Both the position numbers and the translations under genes were made by a program. Positions 35,636 through 50,300 of a DNA stretch of 64,000 bases are shown here, one piece after another. The stretch is from Paracentrotus lividus (lineage: Eukaryota; Echinodermata; Echinoidea; Camarodonta; Echinidae). The stretch lies in assembly GCA_940671915.1 (NCBI GenBank), contig CALNVZ010003426.1, forward strand, positions 19,440,550 through 19,504,549, given 5' to 3'. The notes under the pieces are model-generated. The model was not told the origin of the DNA. It was given only the letters and a program-made list of their open reading frames with translations, and ran no database searches. Numbering within the stretch: position 1 is the first letter of the stretch; each line of letters starts with the position of its first letter.

Positions 35636-35672
35636 TCAATGATTCCAGCTTGACTGATTGCGATTGGTAGTC
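35636..35672 (-). CDS. KIF18A: KIF18A-like exon 20, probable last coding exon
   Basis: A strong acceptor (ttttttttccttcag) is followed in the required phase by 12 codons ('[11 protein letters not shown]') and a stop. Another frame of the same exon is open longer ('[20 protein letters not shown]') but needs phase 1. An AATAAA lies at 35327-35322, about 310 bases downstream. Confidence 0.5.
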
Positions 35673-38600
35673 CTGAAGGAAAAAAAAACATAATCAAACA
35701 GATACCAGGTTATGATTGTAAAGTCTACTTTAATGACCACTCATACAACAAGATGTTATTACAACCACACAGTTCTCCCAGAATTAAAACGTGTGATTTA
35801 TCAGATCGAAATGAGACACAAGTCGCCTCTAAAGAGTCAAGGATATCTGTAAAATAATTAATTTTTAAATACTTCCCCCTTTTATTATCATTCTTACTTA
35901 ATATATTTACAAAGCAGATTTTCTTGACCCTTTGCTGACTTTGCTCGGCACGTCTTATTTTGATATGTTGAATCACACAGGAGCACATTTAAATTTTTTG
36001 TTAAAATATATAATATCAAAGTAATGCTAGAAATCATCTGTATTTTTGGCTTGGTCCCAAGAACTTTGTTAGAACAGGAGAGGGCTGTAGAAAAACAAAA
36101 CAACCCCCCCTCCCCCCCCCAAAAAAAAAAAAAAAATTATCAAAAGCTGACAAGACTGGAAGAGAGTTTGTACAGTAGAAGGCTCATTATTAACCCTAAA
36201 AAGACTGGGGGGGGGGGGGGGCTCATTCAGCCCCCCCTCGACAATTTTTCGCGATAATTTCCGCAACGCGGCAAAAAATTTCGCCGAGACTTCGAGACTA
36301 TTTTCTTTCAAGTCTCGCGCAACTTTTTGAGACCAAATTTGTGATGCTCGGGTACGCGGTTCCGAAATGTACATAATATTTCGTAACCGTGCGTCAGACC
36401 CAAAATTGCTCATAATACTGTATTTTGTGTACAAATCCAAGTGCACAATTGTGTTTTTAGCCAAAATTCATAAATGTGTCATATTTCTCTTTAATGTTTA
36501 AAATCAATTAATTTAAGGTTTTTGATTGAAATAGTGTCACGATGTTTCCATTGAAAAAACAATAAAAACAAAAGTCGAAATAGACAAGAAATACATAAGA
36601 AATTTTCAAAAACAATAGAATACATAAGAAATAATATTTGATACAGAAATTTTTTTTTACACATGTTTCACCAGAAGCCTACAAAGAGCCTTGCAAACCA
36701 AAAATTAGCACTTTCATGGCTTTATAAATTAATTAGAGCAATCTTTGAATTTATGCATAAATTAGCATAATTAATTAGTACTGGAAATTTTTCGAGAATA
36801 TTACTCTTTAGTTTTGGAGAGGATGCCATGGGTAACGTCGCGTGCCAATTTTCGGCGCGATCGCTGCGCGCATCTTACAGGACCGAGATCTTAGGGGGGC
36901 TGAATGAGCCCCCCCCCCCCCCCCCCCCCCATCTTATGTGTGTCAAATAATAGCCCAGTCTTTTTAGGGTTAAGAGTAGTTCTGGGGACCACCTATCTTT
37001 TTATATCAAGGTATAAAAAAACAAAAAACAAAAAAACAAAACAACGAGAAATAAAAGCAAACAAATAAGCAAAAAAATATATAAAGTGCTCTCTGATCAG
37101 AAAAAAATCAATCACTATACAGTGCATTTCAGAAAAAAGGTAATCCATTTTTTAGAGGGCCCATATTCCTAGTTAATTTGATTTTGCTGTTCATATGTTA
37201 CAAATAATTGAAAATGAACTCTCCACCTTTCCAAGGTTACATTTCTTGAATCATAAATGTAAACCAAACTGAGTAAATTGCAAATGAAAATGACAACTGG
37301 TACAAATCAATTTTTCCAAGTTTAAGGAAATGAAAGAAGGACTGAGTGAATGCTGACCCTGCTTCCCAGAGCATTGAATAGGATCGCGTGTGGTGATGTG
37401 TGATCTCTTTGAAAGCATCCACTCTGTCTTTCTTTCATTTCCTTAAAACTTGGAAAAAATTGATTTCTGTACCGTAATTTTCATTTGCAATTTACTCAGT
37501 TATGCTTTACATTTATGATTTAAGAAGGTACCATTGGAAAGGTTGAGAGTTCATGTTTAATTATATGTAACATATGAACAGCAAAAAAAAAAAAAAAAAA
37601 AAAAAAGCTTGGAATATGGGCCCTCTAAAATGGATTACCTTTTTTCTGAAATGCACTGTAGAAGCCTAAAGAAGCAAGTTACATCATTTCAAAAGTTAGT
37701 CAGTCTACAGAGGTTTCGCTTACCGACTGACATTCCTCGTAGTCTGATGCAAGTTTCCCACACTGAACGCTCTAGCTAGACCGGTGCGGTTGCTAGGCTG
37801 TAACGGACCCGAGCTGATACCAGGACGCCCTCTGCTGTTAGGATTAGGGAGATGATTCTCTTTGCTGCTTTGAGAGTATGAGCTGAAGTGAATGAGGGAG
37901 ATAGATTATTCCAGTGCAAAAAAAATTACCTTATTAGATCAGAAAAATCTTTACACATAAATGATAATGTACATGTATTAGACCTTTATAGAATAATTTT
38001 CAGCTGTAATGTGTTCAGAGCTAAATACAAGAATTCACCTGATAATGCATGGCTGCCCAAACTAGCACTCTAGACCCTAAAATTTCTAAATTTTAACTGG
38101 GCCCTCTGTGCACACAAACCATAGAATATCTGATCTGGACCTGCTATGGAAATAGTTATGTGGAGTACAGCTATTCACGACAAGCAAATTTAATGAAAAA
38201 ACATTGGAAAAATTAACTTCATTTGCAAAGCTGTATAAATTATGTACAGTAGTTTCCCAAGATCTTACCGTTGGCTTCCTGCATTTCCTCTTCTCTTATT
38301 GGCTGCTGCTTTGGTCATAGACATGTAAGCTGGAATGGGCTTGCTTATACCGCCTAGCAACGTGAAAAAAAAACAAAGAGATAAACAGAATTACTTCAGT
38401 TTCCAACACTTCAACTGCCTCTACTAATATTGTATCTGAAGTATTGAGGAAGCAAACAATAATTTCAATAGCTTTTCTTTACTATACCTCCAGTATTTTT
38501 AGGGCTAAGCAAATGTAAACAAACCAATTATCTGAATATGGCCCAAATCTCTTTTTGACAAACTGGCTTATCTCTTCCTCTAGTATTCCTTTATGCATTC

Positions 38601-41341
38601 CCCATTTAAAAAAAAACATGTAGATCTTTTCCAAATAATCACTGCAGAACCCAATATAACTACAGGATCTACCTATCCTTATATTCAAATGATAATGAGT
38701 CTGATAAAACTACTCGAGGACCTTACTCAAAGAACCTCTAAAGAACTGGCTAAGTATTGCTGGATATTCTTATCCTTGTATTCATATCATGATACAGCCC
38801 AATTCCTACATAAGATTTTGCCATAAAAAGCACATTCAGAGAGGAAAACCTAATACAGGGCTCCCACAGAAATTTGAAAACAGAATTCCATGACTTTTCC
38901 ATGACTAAATGGCTGCTTTCCATGACTTCCTTTCTGGCACGGTTTCCAAAATCAGACACATTATGATGGCCTCCACCTCCCCTCACAGCCATCCCAGGGT
39001 TCCCACAGAAATTTGAAAACTGAATTCCATGACTTTTCACAAATTTTCCAAATTCCCTGACTTTCCATAACCACAAATTTTCCAGGATTTTCCAGGATTT
39101 TCCATGACTGTGGGAACCCTGCTAATATGGGAACAGCCATTATGATGAAAATGAGTCTTGGAATCATACATGGACAATACAGCCTTAAACATGTTCTTTA
39201 TGATTGTAACATATACCTGTTCCAGTGTCAGCCATAGAGGGCAGGCCATACTTCTTGAGTGTGTCTGTATGTAGCGTCCGATTGATTGATGAACCAGTCA
39301 CCTGACTACCATGTGACTTGCTGCGTTGATGGTGAACTGATGCTCTCCCTGTAAATGTTTCTCTTCTGCTAATCCTGATAATTAAATGGAAAATTGAAAA
39401 ACACAAGGGTTTCAAAAATATATCTCTTCTATTAAAGACATTTTTTCTGTGTCTGAAAATTCCTAACATTAATTAGAATTACGAAGGGTAAGCCTTGTAA
39501 ATGGAAACAATATTCCATGTTACAAAGATCAAAAGCTCATCAAATCACACAAGACCATAAACTTCCAACTGAGAAACTCAGTTCTGATAACCAGTAGTTC
39601 ACTGACTCAGCTTCCATGCTACTGCATTGGAATTTGTAAGCCTTCAGTTGATAATTTTATTTTTTTTTAAATTCCTATTTTTTATGCCTTTCTAAAAATC
39701 AATTTAATATTGTGATAGACTTTCCTTTATAGGGCAGTTCCAATACTCAGATGTCTGTCTCTTCAAAAATGCCTGCTATATTGGTTAGAAAGTTTCCATA
39801 ATGAACCCATAGTTTGTTGGCAACTGCATGCAACACTTTGCCAAGAGATGTGCATAGCCATCTCACAATAGACATGAACGTATGTGTCAGGAAAGAAATA
39901 TACAGAGCGAAATGTACATATTGTAGATTACTAGGAAGGCATTTCGGATTGACGGGTTTACAAAAATAGACAAGAGGGAATTGTATTGTTACGTCACAGG
40001 TTTTTCGGCCATGCGTTTAAAGGGATGCAGTAACATTGAATGATATTCAAATCACAATTTCTTGATTTAGCTCATTTTGTCAACATAATTATAAACTTAT
40101 AGGTCAGTCTGGTATCTCTTCAAAATTACAAGTTAATTGCTTGCTTTACTTTCGAGATATCAATGATTTCATACTCAAATTTAGTAAACCATCTCGTGGT
40201 GGAAAACAAATTGCCATGTGCTTTTCAAGACACCCCACTTCCTGTCGTGTTCCCCCCGACCCTAGCGGGCTGGAGGGTTTGCTGCAAAGGGGTTGAAAAT
40301 TCACTCACGTTTGGCTGTTACACTGTTTTGTGGTAGTAAATGACTTCCATTTGATCTGAAATTTTCAGTAGTTTGTTTTTACTATTAGAGCAATATAATT
40401 TTATTCATCTTGATCTAATTGCTCTTGTTTTTGAAAGTTACTGTTTCCCTTTAAGAAGGAGGCGAAGCATGATTTGACTTCGATTATTTATTTAATTTAC
40501 TCCTGTTTCAAAGACTTATTTTGGTGATGACTTACAATTATTTCATCTATTAACTGTTACCGATGTTCTACGAGATCTAGTCTTATTTAAATAACTCTAC
40601 AATGCTACGTTAGTGCCGAGTCGTACATGTAATTTCTACAGCGGGGAATTCAACTATGGATCGAGAGAGATCAACTTAAGACGGCGGAGGCTCAACGAGA
40701 TGCTGAGATGAGACAAGCTTAAATAAAATCTCAATCATAATTTCATTCAGATCAAGTTTCAATGTTTTTCATTGAAGTGAAACAAGTTTTAATAACAGTA
40801 AGCAGCGGTCATCAAAAAAATAATATCACACCCGTGACAGTATGGCATTACTAAGTTAACTTCCTAACATATATAATGCATTTTTGGATTTTTCTCATGT
40901 GTAAAATTTGCAATTGATCGTAAGCCTTTATGTTACAGGGCAATGGGTTTATAAGGAATTTTCCATGCTCCGGTGACAATTGCTCCACTATAATTTCCAT
41001 ACACTAATCAAATAACTAATTTGAATGATAGACTGAACACTATACCCTACCCTAACATAAAACCCTATTGCAGCCCCCACCCTAACCCATTTTCTTAAAT
41101 GAAATAACAACCAAAGCAATTGTTGCAGGAGCAAACGTCACAGCTAGGCCTCTATAAAAATTTATTTTTCACTTGCGCTGTTGGGCTAGTGAATTTTTTT
41201 TTTTGCTTGCCCGAAAGCAAAAAACACTTGCCACAATTTTCTTTTCTCATTTTCTTTGTTTTAGTAGCAAATATCATCTCATAAATGTCTAGATACAAAG
41301 AGCCTAAAAGACGAAAATATAAGCAGCACCACTAAATTTGG

Positions 41342-41393
<52 letters not shown>

Positions 41394-44300
41394 TAAACAA
41401 ATATTAATTGAAAAATTAATGAAATCATTTTCATGCCAAATTATCTTTTTCTACATGTAACAAAAGGAAAAAAAAATAGTGTTGAAATAAACATTAAAAA
41501 AGGTAAGAAAAAAAAATGCATCCGAATTATAAATGAGTCTGACTGATGTTAAGACTAGCACCATACATCGGAAACTCTGCTAGATCAGAGATGTTTTGAA
41601 TAAACAAATCAGCTTATTTCACAAGTTCTATTTTAGTAGCATCATCTCATAAAAGTCCACAAACAAAGAGCCTAAAATACAAAAATATATAAGCAGCACA
41701 ACTAAATTTGAATCTAAAAGAAAAAATAAATTAAAAATAGAATTTATACTTAAAAAATATTAATTGAAAAATTAATGAACTCATTTTCATGCCAAATTAT
41801 CTTTCTTCTACATGTAAAAAAGAGAAGAAAAAATAAGCATTGAAATAAACATTAACAAAATGTAAGCAAGAAAATATATCTGAATTTAAATTACTTTTTA
41901 AGCTATAAAAATATTACAATGAGTCTGCATGTTAAGACTAGCTCCATATATCGGAAACTCCACGATCGGCGAGATATTTTGAATAACATTTCACTAGTTT
42001 TAAGGATTTGATTTCAATTGTAAGGTAATGTTTTCTACAGGAGGAGAGCCCTGTGTACATGTAAGTATTTTGTCTACTTCGTGTTTACAAACATGTTTTT
42101 TGTTGTGTCTTTGAGGTGAAATGTTTGTGGAAATCGTCGGAGCTGCAACCCATGTTATTGATAAACTCCTGGGCCGCTGGCGCTGGCTGCAGAGGTGCTT
42201 GCAAAACACTTCTGCTGCACTTTGCTCAAACCATCGCTTGCCCGATCGGGAAAGTGACTTTGGACTTTGCTTGCCCGCCCGTTGTTTTCACTTGCCCTGG
42301 GCAAGCGGTATTGTCGCGCCCTGCGTCATGTGACCTTATAAGGATTTTCATAACATCCTACCCTTTGCTTTGAACAGCCTTTCTGAAATTCTCCTGTAAG
42401 ACGTCCTTGCAGATGGTAAACGATTCATTGAAACCTGGAGCCTTCTGAACAGGAGATGGCACCATACGAGGAGAATTCACCGAGATGTCCGTGAAAGGAA
42501 GACGCGTTGGTGGAAGTACAGGAGAACTCGCTACTTGTGCGTAAGTCATCTTTTGTGCTGATGAAATAATAAGAAGATAAAAATATAACAATAGAGATAA
42601 TTTCTAAAGAAACATGTACTCCTTCAAGACTCGCCAAAAAGTCCATTATACTCCTATACTCCCAAGGACCTCGTTATAACGAGTTTCCACTGTATGAAGT
42701 TTCACAACATTTACATTGTGCCATATAAAAAATCCAGTTCAAGATATTTAAAGTCACAGGCGCTCCTCTTAACGTCTGCTGAAAGACACATTTTGAAGCA
42801 TGAGAAAAAAAAAATGTTCAAGGCTGCAGATTCCATGGCATACCACAGTAAATCACATCATACCAACTACAACAGCAAGAAAACAACAGATATATTATTT
42901 TGTAAACTGAAAAGAATGAATCAAACAACTTTAAACCTGGTGTATAGTTCTGGTAACAAAAAATGAATCATCATAAAACCAGGCAAATATACTCTCATGT
43001 GTATGTGTAAGAAAATCTTGTGATATTCCTTTCATTATTTCCACTAAATTTCAATGAAACATAATGTAACGTTTGTTTTAGACCTCTGCTGGGATGGGCG
43101 CTCACCAGAGCTTCCCACATGAACGGGCGTAACGATCTTTGTGTATCACGTACACAAGAGGAATCCCCATTGGTTTTTCCAAGTGAACGCTGACTGAACG
43201 CTGAAAGGTGTCGGGTACCCGACTTTCCACATTTTATACTTATATTGTGAAGTAAACACATTAAAACGAGATTTCAAGTAATATAATTTTCTTTATTATA
43301 GTTATAGGATTCAATCTTTCATATTGTCTAACTGTCAATCAAAAATTTTTTTTTTTCCTTCTACCAAAAATATACACCAGCTTTAATACACATGTAGGTA
43401 AATAAATACCTGTGACTGGCGTTGTGTCCATAGTATTTGGTGGTCTGTCCTCATCAAATGAAATAGTCCTGGCAACCCCTTCGTTAGAATGGACCGGTCC
43501 ATTGCCAACAGGTGCAGACACCTTCACCACAGTGTTCCCTAATACACCTGCAAACTTGGGTTTCTCTTGCACCGATTCATTCCATTTGGTTTCCATTGGG
43601 GACTGTTCCATTGATACATGGGTGGGGTTTTCAATTGTTTTGGGGGTAACTTGGAGTGGAGCAATGCCATCAATACCCACATTGTCTGACAGATTTGTCT
43701 TTACTACCTCAGGGCTGGTAATGCTGTCACCACCCACTCTGCTCAAAGTGGAATCTCCCGATGCAGGGTGAGGCACTGGTGAGCAGGACTGTTCTACTTC
43801 GGTTTGAGGGGTTTTCGAGTTCGAGCTGAATGTAGCCAGCGAGTCTGCTGATGTGAACGGAGATCTTGTTTTCTGTGGTGTTGGGATCCGTTGCGGGAGA
43901 TGGGCGTGATTGGTGTTGTATGCTGGGATACGTTGGGCGGAGCCTAATGGACTCTTCAATGCTCTCTGAGGGGTGCTGATTCTCTGTGGTTGTTGTTGTT
44001 GTTGTTGATGCTGGTTGGTGTTGGGTGTAGGTATCCTTTGAGCGGGACCTTCAAAGAAACAAACAAAATAAATACAAATGATCTTACAAGAATTTTAACA
44101 TTGCACAGTTTTTATACAAAGATGACTCACTGCATGTTACAATAAATTCTCTTTAATCTTACAGAAATACAATCTGAATGCATCACATGTAAAATATTAA
44201 CATGGTAATGATATATTTAAAAAAATAACGAACTCAATACATGGAATTTCACAATATGACCTCTGTGACCCTTGACCTTTTACCTACATACTCCAAAATC

Positions 44301-47300
44301 TAATCAGATCATCTTCCTATGGTAATTCCCAAGTTTGAAGTTGATATCTGAAGCGGTTCTTGAGATATCGCGATAACGAGCAAACGGGACGGACGGACGG
44401 ACAACCCGAAAACATGATGCCTCCGGCACCACCTTCGGTGGCGGAGGCATAAAAAGAAGAAGATGGATCAATGCTTCTAATAGAATGACACATGCTTCAA
44501 TAACAATTGCTACCTGTATATGTAGCAGCTGACCAATAAATTACAGCTAGAGCTTCCAAACTTTTATCAAAGGGTGTCCAGTTATACCTTTTAGGATTTT
44601 TGCATACTGCCACAATTCAAACAACAAAATGGTGGGGATTTGGGGTTCAAGAAATAAAGCCCTGACCATTGAATCATTGAGGTTACCTACCGATGCTTTG
44701 TGACTCTGATTCCAGTATCCTGAGAGATCTACCTGTAGCTGTAGGTGTGATGCCTACCATGGTCTGACATACACCTGCGTAGGAGAGCCGTCTCACTGGC
44801 ATTGACTGACAAGAAATAGCTGTATAGGAGAGCACAATATCATTATCTGTAAATCTTATAAAAAAAACTACCACACAACTGTGCACTTTGTGGATGTGCT
44901 ACTGTTAAATTCCACAATAACTATTCCACCTGTATTGATGTATTTCGATGCATGACAGCAAAGAATGTAATGGGCGAAACAACAGATTGACGACTTCTTT
45001 TAAAATTCCCTAACTTTTCCTTGACTGGAAAAAGTGAAACTCATTTTCCAGCTTTCCCCTGATTTCCAGGTAAAGTGTTAACCCTGTTCGTGCTAAATCA
45101 CCAATAATGTGAACATTGTTAAAGCATGTGCCATTATGTGTGTAGCTCATGTGATATAATAAGTACAAAAGAGTTGGTGCAACATACCTGCTGTCTGCTT
45201 GACTCCAGAAGTTGGGGTTTTCACTGATCTCTTCTGACAAGGAGCTATCAATATAAAACACAACAAGAAGATAATATATCTATTTTCACCAGTAGAGGAC
45301 AGTAAAGGACAGCCTTGAGATAAATATGTGGCCACTGTTCACAGACCCTGTGGCTTTCGTCGAGAGGTGGTTAATAAGACAAGTTTGTTTGTTCTGCAAA
45401 GAATATGGTTAATTTTAGATAGTTATGATTACAAATTGAAATCATTGGATATAGAATCTTTAAAATGCTGTTGGTTTTATCAGACATAAACTATTTCTCT
45501 ACCACAGACAAATTTTGCTACAACACAGTAAAAAGCAAATGAAGATGCTAGTACATGTACTAGAAATTCCTATGTTACATCAAATCAGTTTTGAGAAACA
45601 GAAGGTAAAAATGTAACATACGAACATCTAGTACTAGCATCTTCACTTATTTTACATATTCCGAAAAAGTAACTCCTCCCGCATCTTTTGGTACCATTTT
45701 TGTGTGGTATGTCTTTACGCTTGGATGAACACGGCACATTGTTACATAAATGTACCAGAGGGCCAAAATGTAACATACGAACTTCCAGTACTAGCATCTT
45801 CAAATGCTAATTTTCCTCAAGTAATGGACAAATTTAATGATATATATATATTAATTTTAACAAAATTAGAAAGACCTTTGTATGGTCTTGAGGACTACGT
45901 TATCATATGATTTTCTTGTTTTTTCAATGCCATTCTCTTTGAATTAGTAGCACAGCGAGTAACTGAACCTTGAGATCTTTCACCAATTCATTAAAGGGGA
46001 ATTATCCCCTCAGAGAAATATGGCTTCAGTGAATGGAGACAAACCCCCAAAACATATTGCGAAAAGTTTCAGAAAAATCAGGCAATGAATAAGAGAGATA
46101 TGAATTTTTCAGATTTTGAGATCACTAATGATATGGAGATCCCTCAATTGGCAATGCAACCATGATGTGTGATGTAATGCAGGGAGATCTTTCCCATATT
46201 TATTGTACACATTATACTAAAATCTTCTCTTTTCTCGATTCTAAAGGTAGAATAAAGAATCTTTTTATGGGATGACATGTAAATGTATGAAAGTCATAAT
46301 ATATATCGAAAAGAAAAGCTGTTCTATCATTAGAATGAAAATAAAGAGACATTTTGAATAGTTTTTGTGCACACCATATGGGCAGTTCTCCTTTTGTGAC
46401 ATAACAAATGGTGACCACGTTGCCAATGGGAGATTTCCTATGTCATCAGAGATCTCAATGTCCAAATACTCATAACTTCCTTATCATTTATCTGATTTTC
46501 ACCAAATCTTCATTTATGTGCTTATTCGATTTTTCTGCATCCACAGTAAGCCAACCATCTACAAAGGGACAATTCTCCTTTAATAAGGTATGAACAAATT
46601 GAAATATGAAGCACCAAATGGGATGTCTAAAATTCTTCCTGACAATTGACTGTATTCAGATAATCTCAATTCACAATACATTGAGGTGAAAAAGAATCCT
46701 TGACATTTAAAATTCTTGTTAAAAAGAAGGATACTCTATATAATCTACTTCTCTTAACTCTGGCTAATAAAATAAAATAAAAGTAATAATTGGCTCATTA
46801 TAATTCAAATTGTTTGTATGTAGTTGTTTGTACCCTTGGCTTTCAGTACTCAATTGCAATTGATAGTGACCAGTCGGGGTCCTTGTTGCATAGACTTCTT
46901 GCATTAAATGCTTGCTGTAAACCAATCAGAAAAGTTGTTTCAAATATCAGGGATGCCACTTTTCCGGTTTTTCCCATTTTATCTGTCTTATTTCCGGGTT
47001 CCCGACTTTAAAAAAAAAAACCCGGAATAATTGCCCATTGATTGACTGTGCGTGTGTTGAAAATGCGGAAGCAAAAGAAATATTGACAATAAAAAGATTA
47101 AAGTCGTTTGTAGACTACTTTCGTAGCACACAATGTGTGGATTATGTACGTAATTTGTAATATTTTATGAAAACGACTGTACCACAATTCTAGCGATCTT
47201 GTCCATATATGGTGTGTGATGTGAATTTAGTATACACGTGGGTTTTGTGCAGAGCGAGAGGAACTATGCCTTGCTCTCACCCCAGCGCTCCGGGCACGCC

Positions 47301-50300
47301 AGTGCTTGGCCGGTACCCAATATATCCTGGCGAGTTTTTCGTTCGCGATCGTGCTTGCCTTGGACTTCACTACTCTGGGGATTTTTAATGGATTAATTGT
47401 GGAATAATATGTGCCATGGATGTAGAAAGAGAATCACATGACAAGAGAATTGACAGTGCAATCAAGAAGAAATTTCGGTGGAAATTGCTAGAGAAGAAAG
47501 ATAGCCGCGAAATGTTTCTATCGGACTAAAAAGTTACTTCCGAAATCAAATTTGCCTACACCACAGAAGCGTTGGAATACTGAAAGTTTTGTCCTGTAAC
47601 ATGGAATTTCGGATGCCCAAAATACTTCATCAAGATTAAAATTAAAAATGGATACTATTTCTATTTGAAGTCTACTCTGCCTTCATCTTTTTGACTTTAA
47701 TTAGAATCTATGTTTGAGTGAGTAGATTAGATGTTTGATTTTTTCTTAATGTTTTTTTTTTTTTTTTTTAACATGAAAATTACCCATAAATTTGGGTTAA
47801 GTTTTGGGGAAAATCATTCAAATAATAGGCTCAGGTAGCAGCACAGAGCATCGAGAACCCCAGAGCTTGGACCCCGGCCTATTGGCAATTATTGTATTGG
47901 GTATTCGCGCTGCGCGCTCCGGCCCGCGAAATATTTTCAGGGTTTTTGGAGGACACCTAGTGGCATCCCTGAAATATTCTTCCTTACCACTGGGTGTAAT
48001 CTGCACACAGCTCAAGACAGGGAGGTTGAGCAGACGGTTGAAATCATCCACCTCGACCTCATCCGATCCTTCCTGGAGACTCTGATCGGCCCACATGACC
48101 TCTCGTTCACCTTCGACCTGCTTCTGGATGGATTCAAACTGTTCCATGAGGTCAGGGGTCGCGATCCCGGAGCCTTTGATCAAGAAGTGCTGACTGCGTA
48201 CTAGGGTGATCAGCTTCAGGATGAGCCTAGATGAGGGAAGAAAAATAATAACAATAACACACAGGATCACACACGATGTGGAGTATAGAACATCACTGGG
48301 TGCCCCGTTATAAATGTCCAACCCCACCAACTCTACCTCAATGTCTTCTTTAATGAAAAAAAATAACATGAATACCATGCAAACAAACATTTTTCATCTT
48401 GACTTTTGTGAAAAATACTGAGCTGATGTTTGCCCTTGAGTAAAATACATGTACAGTCCATTCCCATTTTAACCCTATTCTGACTGGGGGGGGGGGGGGG
48501 GGGGGGGGGGGGGTCAATTTGACCCCTCCTTGTACAAAATCCGCGACTGCCGCGCAACCGCTGCGAATCGCAACCCGGCGCTTTATGACTTTTTTCTTAC
48601 AAGTGTCCCGCAACTTTTGACACCAAGTTCGAAAAAATCGGACACTCCGTTGTCCATAAAGGAAAATTATGTAATCGCATGTCAGGCCAAAATTGAACGA
48701 AAATTGTCATTTTGCATGCGTTTGTGTACAAAATATTGCTTTTTTCTAAACTGCTTTATAACACTGATAATTGTGCCTTCTGAGCCTTTTGATTGATTCA
48801 ATTTGTCTTTATATTGATCAAAATACATTTCTCAAGCATAAAAAATTACAAAAACAAAGAAATACATAAGAAATAAAAACAATAGAATATATAAGAAATT
48901 CATAAAACAATAGAATACAAACGAATTCATTTGAAATTTCTGAATTTGTCAATTCAATACTGTTGTCTATGCTACTCAGCAACTTTTAGAAACAATTTGG
49001 GTTTCATAACTATATTTATTAATGAAATATTAACGATTTCAATAAAAAAGCATCTAATTTGCATATGTGAGCATGCACAAATTAGCATAAATTAAATATG
49101 TGAAATTTTTTTTCAAAAATAACATACCAGCCACACCCTTTACATGTGCAGTGACGTTCACGGAAAATTTCGCGGCGATCGGATCATCCGCGGCCGAGAT
49201 CTCAGGGGGGGGGGGGATCAAATTGACCCCCCCCCCCCCCCAGTCAAAATCTCCTCTTGAAAAGCCCAGTCAGAATAGGGTTAAGGCAATTAATTATCAT
49301 GGTGCCAATTTCAAATTCTTAGAAACAGTGTATTTTTATGCCTCCGCCACCGAAGGTGGTGCCGGAGGCATTATGTTTTCGGGTTGTCCGTCCGTTTTCG
49401 TTCTCGCGTAACTTTAAGAAACCGTTTGACGGATCACTTTCAAACTTGGATCATGTATGCATATGGTAGGGACAATGATCTGATTAGATTTTAGGGTCAT
49501 GAGGTCAAAGGTCAAAGGTCACAGATGTCCATTGTATACATGAAAATGGTTCGTTCTCGCAATAACTTAAGAACTGTGTGACGGGTCAACTTCAAACTTG
49601 AAGTAATGTGTGCATATGGGAGGGCAATGAACTGATTAGAATTTTGGGGGTCATTAGGTCAAAGGTCAAAGTCACAGAGGTCATTGTATGCATGAAAATG
49701 GCTCGTTCTCGCATAACTTAAAAACCGTTGACGGTCACTTCAAACTTGGGTAATGTGTGCCTATGGGAGGGGCAATGAACGATTAGATTTTAGGGTCATG
49801 AGGTCAAAGGTCAAAGGTCACAGATGTCATTGTATACATGAAAATGGTTCGTTCTCGCAATAACTTAAGAACTGTGTGACGGGTCAACCTCAAACTTGAG
49901 TAATGTGTGGATATGGGAGGGCAATGAACTGATTAGATTTTGGGGTCAAAGGTCAAAGGTCACAGAGGTCATTGTGTACATGAAAATGGCTCGTTCTTGC
50001 GATAACTAACCGTTTGGGGATCAACTTCAAACTTGGATCATATTTACATATGGGAGGGACAATGAACTTATCAGATTTTGGGGTCATGAGGTCAAAGGTC
50101 ACAGAGGTCATTGTGTACATGAAAATGGCTTGTTCTCGCAATAAACTTAAAAACCGTTTGATGGATCAATTTCCAAACTTGGGTCATATGTGCATAATGG
50201 GACGGACAATAAACTGATTAGAATTTTAGAGTCATGAGGTCAAAGTTCAAAGCCACAGAGGACATTGTGTACGTGAAAATGGCTTGTTCTTGCGATAACT

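Noticed and set aside
39250-39330. Use of the 'tttacag' acceptor near 39337 for exon 17
   Set aside because: It gives the wrong phase after exon 16 and an early stop; the 'ggattag' acceptor at 39369 fits.
42358-42360. TAG after exon 16 as the gene end
   Set aside because: Not excluded as an isoform, but a GG|GTAGGA donor precedes it and exons 17-19 join in phase and carry the KIF18A-like tail motif.
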